From Patescibacteria group bacterium (GTDB lineage: Bacteria > Patescibacteriota > Minisyncoccia > Phycocordibacterales > CAIRYW01), in the NCBI GenBank assembly GCA_030917145.1, contig JAUPVJ010000054.1:1-13882 (forward strand): a stretch of 13,882 nucleotides of DNA, read 5' to 3'. The translations under genes and the position numbers were made by a program. The notes under the pieces were generated by a model. That model ran no database searches and had not been told where the DNA came from. It saw nothing but the letters and a program-made list of their open reading frames with translations. Positions 1-5,817 of this stretch are shown one piece after another (the first letter of the stretch is position 1; every line of letters starts with the position of its first letter).

Positions 1-857
1 TATCCCATAAACTTCCCCTCATCTCTCGCCTTGAGCAAATCTCCAAGCAGTAAATGTTCGTCTGGATAATTTCCTTTTGTCACAGTTGTGATCAAAATTG
101 TCTTCTCTTTTGGATCTAGTTTTTTAGAATTCAAAAAATCCTCTCTAGATAATTCTCCAGGAATAGGATGAAAGTAGGAATCGAAGCGCATCGTACCTGA
201 CACAAAAACCTTCGACTCTTCATACCCGTATTCCTTTATAGCTGTTTTTTTTATAATTTCATTCCACACTATCAGATAGTCTGGGTGTCTAAAATGCATA
301 CCCCCATTGTGAAGATTGTCCCAGCTAAAATTTATTGCGACAGTTTTTAACTTTTCTTTTTTCGCCAAAATAATTGCCTCTGCATCAAAATGACTAAACC
401 CAGGAGTAGAAGTGATTACAGCAACAGGATTGTATTTTTTTATTAACCCCTGAAACTCAGCCGAGTATGGTAAGAAAAACAATTCAAGTTTAGTAAAAAG
501 ACTATTTGTCCAAAAACTTGAAGGTAAAACATAAGAAAAAATTCTTAAAACTCTTCGTTTCCAATCTTTCATACCGTTTTCACGATTTCTCACAATCACT
601 GGCTCAAAGTCGTATTTCCTAATTAGTGAATATCGAAAAAACTTTCCAAACAAGTTCCAAAATTTTGGGAACTTTAAGCCCCAAGAAACATAAGTGATGT
701 TAGGGGATTTAAAATAAGGTTTATTGTCTTCACAAAAAGCCTCAGGGGGCATAAAAACAACCACCTTATATTTTGAAGACAAGTACTTAATATATTCTGT
801 CCGCAAAAGATCAGAAGAATAAACAAAATTTGAAACAAATAAAAACACTACTTTCAT
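1..857 (-). CDS. GT-B-like glycosyltransferase, C-terminal part cut by window edge
   Basis: An open frame runs from an ATG at 857 to the left window edge with no stop: 285 complete codons, so the C-terminus is missing. The N-terminus MKVVFLFVSNF is a typical first beta strand of a GT-B Rossmann domain. Residues 178-200 (SWDN, then HPDYLIVWNE) and 216-227 (KVFVSGTMRFDSY) resemble the second-half hinge of capsule or CDP-glycerol/Kdo-type transferases, where a 'G-x-x-R-x-D' segment precedes the nucleotide-binding domain. The substrate cannot be read. No signal peptide or clear membrane helix is seen, so it is probably cytoplasmic or membrane-associated. It is divergent from the GT9 gene across 40 bp and has its own extended -10 box. 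The family assignment rests on motif memory and is moderate; the coding call is strong because the frame is long and uninterrupted. Confidence 0.75.
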   Translation of the reverse strand, partial: MKVVFLFVSNFVYSSDLLRTEYIKYLSSKYKVVVFMPPEAFCEDNKPYFKSPNITYVSWGLKFPKFWNLFGKFFRYSLIRKYDFEPVIVRNRENGMKDWKRRVLRIFSYVLPSSFWTNSLFTKLELFFLPYSAEFQGLIKKYNPVAVITSTPGFSHFDAEAIILAKKEKLKTVAINFSWDNLHNGGMHFRHPDYLIVWNEIIKKTAIKEYGYEESKVFVSGTMRFDSYFHPIPGELSREDFLNSKKLDPKEKTILITTVTKGNYPDEHLLLGDLLKARDEGKFMG

Positions 858-860
858 AGC

Positions 861-889
861 GTGACATTATATCATGGGTGACCTATTAT
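861..889 (+). promoter_or_regulatory. Sigma70-type promoter for the GT9 gene
   Basis: GTGACA (861-866, 5 of 6 to TTGACA), a 17-bp spacer, then TATTAT (884-889, 5 of 6 to TATAAT). The predicted start site is about 895-897 and the ATG is at 898, so the mRNA would be leaderless or nearly so. The -35 box overlaps by one base the -10 box of the divergent gene. Confidence 0.5.
866..874 (-). promoter_or_regulatory. Extended -10 promoter for the left-edge transferase
   Basis: On the minus strand the bases TGATATAAT form a perfect extended -10 (TGn plus TATAAT). The hexamer ends 8 bases before the ATG at 857, so a start site 6-7 bases downstream gives a leader of only one or two bases. No -35 box at usual spacing is seen, but extended -10 promoters need none. 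Confidence 0.55.
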
Positions 890-897
890 GATAGTCA

Positions 898-2031
898 ATG
901 AACACAGAGCATTTAACTAAAAAAGGGCTATTTTTAATATGGATTTTAGCCACCTTCATAACCTTTCCAATTCATACTTTTATTTCCAAAAAAAAGGCAA
1001 AAAAATTAGACAGCAAAAAAAGGATCCTTGTGATTCCCCAACTAACGAGAATTGGAGACATAGTATGTTCTACGGGGGTTTTTTTAAATATTAAAGAAAA
1101 CTCACCGGAAAGCTACCTAGCAGTTCTTGTGTCAAAAAAAGCAGTTGGTATTTTAAAATGTAACCCTAGAATCGATGAGCTTATCTTAATAGAAGACTAC
1201 TCTTTTTTTGCTCTAATTAAAAAAATTCAAAAAACAAATTTTAATTACGGCATAAATCTTTCAGCCACTTCTAAAAACACTTGTCTTTTTGTTTGGGGAC
1301 AAGTCGCAAATCGGATCAAAACAGTCGTTGAAACACCTCCAGTCACAGAATGTCTCACAGACTGGATGTGTAACTTTAAATCACTTTATAAAAACCACAC
1401 TTACCTCCCCGCACACCACATCTCTCTTTTAAAATTTTTAGGGATTGTAAACCCCAAAGACAAGAAAGAGGTTTTTCTTTCTTCCTCTGCTGAAGAAAGA
1501 GCAAAAGAATGGCAAAAAAAATTCCAAAATGAGACAAAGATTATTGGCATAAGCATTACAGCTGGAAATAAAATAAAAGAATTAGGCGACGAAAAGTTTG
1601 AAGACTTAATAAAAAAAATACTTTTAATAGAAAATATCGCTATTATTTGCATAGGAAGTAAAAACGACAAAGAAAGAATAGAGGCCTTGGTAAAAAAAAT
1701 TGGAAGCCAAAAATTTACCAGTGAAACAAATTGGAGTCTTGAAGAATTACCTTCTTTAATAAAAAGATTAGCTTTGTATATTGCGGTCGACACAGGACCA
1801 ATCTACATCGCACACGCTTTAAACGTGCCGTTAATCGATATTATTGGTCCTTGCGACGGGTCAGAACAGCCACCAAAAGATGACGCAAGTATTCAAATTC
1901 TTCCAAGGGGGGAAGTAAAGCCATCTTCTTTTGTATTTAAAAAAAGAGGAACAAAAGAAGAAATCGAAAAAGCTTTAAAAGAAACTCATATAGAAGATAT
2001 ATTAGAAGCTGTAAAGAAAATACTTAAATAG
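898..2031 (+). CDS. Glycosyltransferase family 9 (heptosyltransferase-like) with N-terminal membrane anchor
   Basis: GT9 enzymes such as ADP-heptose:LPS heptosyltransferases transfer a nucleotide-activated sugar to a growing glycan at the inner face of the membrane. The GT9 core begins near residue 41 (KRILVIPQLTRIGDIVCSTG, with the family's GD motif) and ends with VDTGPIYIAHALNVPLIDIIGP (residues 297-318 region), matching the 'DTGxxHxAxAxxxPxxxxxGP' donor-site signature. The family's usual His is replaced: the segment reads DTGPIYIAHA. Residues 10-30 form a hydrophobic helix followed by KKKAKK, an N-terminal anchor that typical soluble GT9 proteins lack. The start is fixed by an in-frame TAG at 892-894 immediately upstream. 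At 377 aa the length is normal for the family plus an anchor. The gene overlaps the convergent flippase gene by 8 bp. Donor sugar unknown; heptose is not implied. Confidence 0.82.
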   Translation: MNTEHLTKKGLFLIWILATFITFPIHTFISKKKAKKLDSKKRILVIPQLTRIGDIVCSTGVFLNIKENSPESYLAVLVSKKAVGILKCNPRIDELILIEDYSFFALIKKIQKTNFNYGINLSATSKNTCLFVWGQVANRIKTVVETPPVTECLTDWMCNFKSLYKNHTYLPAHHISLLKFLGIVNPKDKKEVFLSSSAEERAKEWQKKFQNETKIIGISITAGNKIKELGDEKFEDLIKKILLIENIAIICIGSKNDKERIEALVKKIGSQKFTSETNWSLEELPSLIKRLALYIAVDTGPIYIAHALNVPLIDIIGPCDGSEQPPKDDASIQILPRGEVKPSSFVFKKRGTKEEIEKALKETHIEDILEAVKKILK

Positions 2032-3400
2032 CTTTTATCTTTAAAAATATACCTTTAATCTCTGTGAAAAGTTTTTTCACAATATCTCTGTCTTCTCCAC
2101 TAAAACCAAAAATTATTTTTTGATCAAAATGAAAGCCTGGGGTTCTTTTTTTTGTATAAAAATAAATACCAAGAGTCATTAAAAATGGAACAATAACTGA
2201 CTCAATTGCCAAGCCCCACAAACCAATAAAAGGTAAGGTACAGAGAATAATAAGCAAAGCTAAAATGTTTCTTGAAAGGTGTAGAAAAAACAAAAACTTT
2301 TGTTTTCTGTGTGCTACGACGTAATTCCCTGTCACAATTCCTACAGCAAAAATTGGAAGATTTAATATCATAAAATAAAACAAAGAAAGAGACTGCGTAT
2401 ATTTATCAAAAAATAAATTAATCACAGGGGGCACAATAATAAGAGCGATGATAGCCAAAGCCAGACCTGTTAAAAAATAATATTTTATCCCGAAAGAAAA
2501 CATCTTGGCAGAAAGTTTTTTCTCCTTTAGCCACAACGGCACAATCGACTGCAAAGTCTTACTAGGTAAAACATCTTGTAAGGTCGATACAATCATTTCA
2601 GCAATAGAGAAAATCGCAACGGCCTCTGTACTAATAAATAATTTAATAAGCCAAGGCTTAATTCTAAAGGTTGCTTTATTGATGAGCTGTCTAGAAACTT
2701 CCCATGTTCCATTTGTAAGAAATATATTGAAAAGTAATTTTGTAGGCGTTGCTTTTACACCTTTCCATTCACCAAAAATACGAAAAAAATTAGGCAAGAT
2801 AACCAAAAGACTCAAGAACGATGAAATAACAATAGACCAGATAAGCTGTTTCAATCCCAAATTTCCCTGAACAAAGAAAAACAACAATATAACAAATTGA
2901 ATACTTTTGTTTAAAGCGGCTCGAATCCCAATAAGAGAAAGTTTCAGTCGCACCAAACACAAAGTTCTAATAGTTAGAAAAATCACCTCTGTTAAGAAAA
3001 GAAAAGAAATCACTCTCATATCTTTTATAAACTCAAGACTGTAAGAACTAAAAATATAAGTCGATCCAAAAAAAACAATCGCCCACAACAAAATAGCTAA
3101 AGATATACGTGCAAAAAAATATTCTAAATAAATTTTCTTGGCATCAGCTTCTCTTTTTTCTCCAACGGCGCGAGTGATTTCATTTGAAATCACTCCTCCT
3201 CCAAGACTTGTAACGTCAAAAGAAAGTCCCGCAATCGAAAGCAGAAGTTGAAAGACTCCGTATTGATAGAGCGTTAAAGATGAAATGGTTAAAAAGGTGT
3301 TCAAAAGTCCCACACCTTTTGTAGAAAAATTCCAAAAAGCAAAAACGGCTTCTCCGTGAAGAAAGGTCTTTATAAGGGATTTAGAGTGTGGGCCCGACAT
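2024..3400 (-). CDS. Wzx-like polysaccharide flippase (MOP/PST superfamily)
   Basis: A 458-residue integral membrane protein with about twelve hydrophobic segments spread over its whole length. The N-terminal region (FAFWNFSTKGVGLLNTFLTISSL, then LYQYGVFQL) has the 'helix 1 - loop - YG' arrangement of Polysacc_synt/Wzx-type oligosaccharide flippases, and residues 64-75 (TSLGGGVISNEI) fit the usual helix-2 region. Such proteins move lipid-linked repeat units from the cytoplasmic to the outer face of the membrane. Length is usual for the family (400-500 aa). The C-terminal tail after the last helix is basic and soluble. It stands alone on the minus strand, between two plus-strand transcription units that encode transferases, so it is transcribed separately. 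The 3' end overlaps the GT9 gene and no terminator lies between them. O-antigen-like versus teichoic-like substrate is undecided. Confidence 0.8.
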   Translation of the reverse strand: MSGPHSKSLIKTFLHGEAVFAFWNFSTKGVGLLNTFLTISSLTLYQYGVFQLLLSIAGLSFDVTSLGGGVISNEITRAVGEKREADAKKIYLEYFFARISLAILLWAIVFFGSTYIFSSYSLEFIKDMRVISFLFLTEVIFLTIRTLCLVRLKLSLIGIRAALNKSIQFVILLFFFVQGNLGLKQLIWSIVISSFLSLLVILPNFFRIFGEWKGVKATPTKLLFNIFLTNGTWEVSRQLINKATFRIKPWLIKLFISTEAVAIFSIAEMIVSTLQDVLPSKTLQSIVPLWLKEKKLSAKMFSFGIKYYFLTGLALAIIALIIVPPVINLFFDKYTQSLSLFYFMILNLPIFAVGIVTGNYVVAHRKQKFLFFLHLSRNILALLIILCTLPFIGLWGLAIESVIVPFLMTLGIYFYTKKRTPGFHFDQKIIFGFSGEDRDIVKKLFTEIKGIFLKIKAI

Positions 3401-3406
3401 TTAAAT

Positions 3407-3412
3407 AGAATA
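3407..3412 (-). promoter_or_regulatory. Possible -10 box for the flippase gene
   Basis: On the minus strand TATTCT (4 of 6 to TATAAT) ends 6 bases before the ATG at 3400, which would place the start of transcription at or next to the A of the start codon. No convincing -35 box lies 16-18 bases upstream (the 17-bp position reads TATAAA). A second TATAAA-like hexamer at 3432-3437 region is an alternative. Weak call, listed because its geometry matches the other two promoters. Confidence 0.25.
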
Positions 3413-3506
3413 CGCTAATCTTACTTACATTTATAAATAAAACAACAAACAAGACTGTGAATCATTGATTTGGGGACTAATAGATAGTAATCTAGTGAGT
3501 AATTCA

Positions 3507-4211
3507 ATGGGCAAAAAAACTTTATCTATCATAATCCCTGTTTATAACGAGAAAAACACGATCGAGGAAATTATCCGTCGCATAAAAAGTGTTCCCTTAA
3601 AAGATATCGAAAAAGAAATCATAGTAATAGACGATGGCTCAACTGACGGAACTCGAGAGATTATCAAAAAAATTCCTGAAATTAAATGTATTTTTAGTGA
3701 AACTAACCGCGGAAAAGGAGGGAGCGTAAAGCTTGGATTCGAAAATGCTACAGGCGACATGCTAATCATCCAAGATGGAGATCTAGAATATGATCCTAGT
3801 GAGTACCCAAAACTTATAGAACCTATCCTATCCAAGCAAGCTCGCGTTGTTTACGGTACACGATTTATGTCTGGGTGCCCTCATGCAGTTTTAAAATTTC
3901 ACCACTATTTTGCAAACCGTTTCTTAACTTTTCTTTCAAATATCTGTTCTGGGATTTTTTTAACAGACATGGAAACATGCTACAAAGTTTTTCATAAAGA
4001 TGTATATAAAGCTTTAACCCCTCACCTCACAGGAAAAAGATTTGGCATCGAACCTGAACTTACCGCAAAAATTGCCAGATTAAATGTTTCAATTTATGAG
4101 GTTGGAATTTCTTACTACGGAAGAACTCACAAAGATGGTAAAAAAATTGGATGGAAAGATGGGGTTGCTGCAATCTGGCACATCATTAATTACAATTTTT
4201 TCTCTAAGTAG
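3507..4211 (+). CDS. DPM1-like family 2 glycosyltransferase
   Basis: A GT-A fold enzyme expected to transfer a sugar from a nucleotide donor to a polyprenyl phosphate (or directly to a glycan) at the cytoplasmic face. Taking the ATG at 3507, the 234-aa protein shows LSIIIPVYNE (residues 6-15), DDGSTDGT (42-49, nucleotide binding), QDGDLEYDP (89-97, the metal-binding DxD), YGTRF (116-120), TDMETCYKVF (153-162) and the conserved basic segment YYGRTHKDGKKIGWKDG (203-219). No C-terminal membrane helices are present, so it is the short soluble type. The frame could open further at a TTG (3465), but that adds 14 residues unlike the family, whose members begin just before IIIPVYNE; 3507 is preferred. 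It leads the plus-strand block; the next gene is separated from it only by the inverted-repeat element. Confidence 0.85.
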   Translation: MGKKTLSIIIPVYNEKNTIEEIIRRIKSVPLKDIEKEIIVIDDGSTDGTREIIKKIPEIKCIFSETNRGKGGSVKLGFENATGDMLIIQDGDLEYDPSEYPKLIEPILSKQARVVYGTRFMSGCPHAVLKFHHYFANRFLTFLSNICSGIFLTDMETCYKVFHKDVYKALTPHLTGKRFGIEPELTAKIARLNVSIYEVGISYYGRTHKDGKKIGWKDGVAAIWHIINYNFFSK

Positions 4212-4222
4212 TTAAGGATGAA

Positions 4223-4237
4223 ATCCCGTTAGAGATA
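4223..4237 (+). repeat. Left terminal inverted repeat
   Basis: ATCCCGTTAGAGATA, 11 bases after the GT2 stop codon. It is the exact reverse complement of 4404-4418; complementarity stops at both the outer (A/G) and inner (A/C) flanks, so the arm is 15 bp. Confidence 0.85.
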
Positions 4238-4376
4238 ATTTAGTTTATTATTCAAATAAATGAAAAATAGATACCAAATGTTTTTTAAATTAATAGCACG
4301 CTACAATACTACGGAAGCGCTTTTGGAATTTAAAGTCGTTTTGCACCAAAATATTATTAATTTATTTCTAGGGAGA

Positions 4377-4396
4377 CCTAACAAAAAATTGTTAGG
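4377..4396 (+). repeat. GGAG-footed hairpin inside the element
   Basis: A perfect 8-bp stem (CCTAACAA with TTGTTAGG) around an AAAA loop. GGAG lies at 4372-4375, one base before the stem, recalling REP sequences, in which a GTAG or GGAG tetranucleotide sits at the foot of a palindrome and is the recognition site of Y1 (RAYT) transposases. It is not followed by a T-run on either strand, so it is not an intrinsic terminator. Confidence 0.6.
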
Positions 4397-4403
4397 CGCT
4401 TCC

Positions 4404-4418
4404 TATCTCTAACGGGAT
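4404..4418 (+). repeat. Right terminal inverted repeat, includes AT of the GT-C start codon
   Basis: TATCTCTAACGGGAT, exact reverse complement of 4223-4237. Its last two bases are the A and T of the ATG that starts the GT-C gene, so pairing of the two arms in RNA would bury the start codon. Confidence 0.85.
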
Positions 4419-5817
4419 GAGAGGCTTAAACAAAAAACCTTTTTTAATAATCCTTGGACTTATCATTGCGGTAAACTTTTTATATGCGATCACTTACAAA
4501 ATAATACCGAGAGTTGATGCCGAAGCGTATGATGAGATTGCTACAAACATAGTCAACACTGGAGAATACAGGGCGACTTTAACAGGACCCGTAGAACTTG
4601 ACGGGAGCATTACGCGCATTGGCCCAGGGTACGAATATTTTGTTGCGGGACATTTTCTTTTCTTTGGAAGACATCTTTGGGTAATCTGGCTTACTCAAGC
4701 ACTCCTTTACGCTCTGACAATTGGAATGCTTGCAATACTCACAACAAGACTCTTCCCTTCGACAACAAACAATTTAAAAATTCTTTACGGTGTAATGCTT
4801 TTTTTTGGAATTTTTATCGATATGATTCAACTAAACGGCATGCTAATGACAGAGTCCCTTTTCTTGTTTTTTCTAACTTTAAGTTTCTTTGTTTGGGCAA
4901 AAATTATTGAAAACAAAAAACAAAACATTTTCTGGTGGATTTTACTCGGCACAATACTTGGAACTTTAACATTAATCCGCCCCACAGGATTAATCATATT
5001 TATTCTTTTATCCACTGCGTCAATTTACAAACTTCGCAAAAAAGCACTGCTCCCAATTCTCCTTGTCACAATTTTCTTTTTAGGAATCCAAACACCGTGG
5101 GTTATTAGAAACTACAAAGTGTTTAATCAATTCGTATTTCATTCGACCGCAGATGGGATGAATTTTTTGAGTGGAAACTACCCAGGCAACCACGGGGAAT
5201 TTAATTCCGACTTCCCCTTGTTTCAAGAAATGAAAGAAAAATATCCCGCCCCAACAGAGTTTAATAAACAAGCAAAAGCGTGGTACAAAGATTTTGTTCT
5301 CAGTCACCCGCTCCAAGTTCTAAAAATAAAGGTAGAAAAACTAACGATCTTCTTTTCACTCGCAAAAACATCAGGTTTTTGGTTCCACTACTTTGGAAAA
5401 ATCGACCAAGGAACCACAATTCTTATTTCTATATTTCAAAATGGAGTAATAATTGGTGCACAAGTATTTTTCTGGATTATTTTAATCAAAAAATATTTCA
5501 AAGATAAAAAAATTAACTCTCGCGAAGTTTTTATACTTTTTACAACATTTGCTTTGATGGCAACTCCAATCTTAACAGTCATTGCAAGCCGTCACAGACT
5601 CCCTTTTGTAGTAATGTCTTTTCCTATAGTAGTTTTTGTCCTCAGTTTAATTTTACAAAAACCATGGAAAGAAAACTTTAAAAGAGTAATCTTAGTAATA
5701 GTTATCATTGGAATTGCAACAACAATAGACACATATCTTCAATTTGGAAAATTAAAAGAAAGAATTGAGCGAGTAAAAAGTGCTAAAATTGAAAACTCCA
5801 GAGACCTAAATGTTTAA
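4417..5817 (+). CDS. GT-C membrane glycosyltransferase (PMT_2/GT39-like)
   Basis: GT-C enzymes use polyprenyl-phosphate sugars and act on the outer face of the cytoplasmic membrane. The 466-aa protein begins with helix 10-27 followed by the extracellular loop RVDAEAYDEIATNI (32-45), which carries the family's catalytic-type Asp in loop 1. MTESLFLFFLTLSFF (144-158), LTLIRPTGLI (184-193) and TPWVIRNYKVF (226-236) with SGNYPGN (252-258) are the usual PMT_2/ArnT-family landmarks. About ten to twelve membrane segments are visible. The ATG at 4417 is the first start after an in-frame TAG (4393-4395) and lies within the right arm of the inverted-repeat element. The last 8 bases overlap the next gene (ATG inside the end of this frame), so the two are translationally coupled. 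Acceptor (glycan or protein) is not readable. Confidence 0.83.
   Translation: MRGLNKKPFLIILGLIIAVNFLYAITYKIIPRVDAEAYDEIATNIVNTGEYRATLTGPVELDGSITRIGPGYEYFVAGHFLFFGRHLWVIWLTQALLYALTIGMLAILTTRLFPSTTNNLKILYGVMLFFGIFIDMIQLNGMLMTESLFLFFLTLSFFVWAKIIENKKQNIFWWILLGTILGTLTLIRPTGLIIFILLSTASIYKLRKKALLPILLVTIFFLGIQTPWVIRNYKVFNQFVFHSTADGMNFLSGNYPGNHGEFNSDFPLFQEMKEKYPAPTEFNKQAKAWYKDFVLSHPLQVLKIKVEKLTIFFSLAKTSGFWFHYFGKIDQGTTILISIFQNGVIIGAQVFFWIILIKKYFKDKKINSREVFILFTTFALMATPILTVIASRHRLPFVVMSFPIVVFVLSLILQKPWKENFKRVILVIVIIGIATTIDTYLQFGKLKERIERVKSAKIENSRDLNV

Larger units (their letters stand above)
4223..4418. repeat. 196-bp element with 15-bp terminal inverted repeats, MITE-like or structured leader
   Basis: The ends are a perfect 15-bp inverted repeat: ATCCCGTTAGAGATA at 4223-4237 and its complement at 4404-4418. 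Inside are further complementary pairs: TAAATTAATA (4286-4295) with TATTAATTTA (4355-4364), GGAAGCGC (4313-4320) with GCGCTTCC (4396-4403), TTTTGG (4321-4326) with CCAAAA (4346-4351), and a hairpin at 4377-4396 preceded by GGAG. No coding frame of note lies inside. The element fills the whole gap between the DPM1-like GT2 stop (4211) and the GT-C start (4417), in a block whose other gaps are 4 bp or negative. GGATGA occurs at both ends (4216-4221, 4415-4420). Terminal repeats plus a GGAG-footed hairpin suggest a small non-autonomous transposable element (RAYT/REP-like or MITE); a regulatory RNA is the alternative. No second copy is in this window. Confidence 0.6.

Noticed and set aside
1401..1793. 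Antisense open frame of 130 codons inside the GT9 gene
   Set aside because: It lies fully opposite a well-supported GT9 core and shows no family motif; its existence follows from AT-rich codon use on the other strand.
2505..2870. Open frame of 121 codons opposite the flippase gene
   Set aside because: Shadow of a membrane-protein gene; no recognisable domain.
3465..3506. TTG start adding 14 residues to the first DPM1-like GT2
   Set aside because: Family members begin just before IIIPVYNE; the added residues (IWGLIDSNLVSNS) do not fit and an ATG is available at 3507.
3413..3506. Promoter for the plus-strand GT2 block
   Set aside because: TTGATT at 3465 with TAATCT at 3488 has only a 3 of 6 match at -10, and no -10 sits at the leaderless distance; too weak to list.
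4377..4396. Hairpin as an intrinsic terminator after the first GT2
   Set aside because: No run of T follows on either strand (CGCTTCC on plus, TCTCCC on minus).
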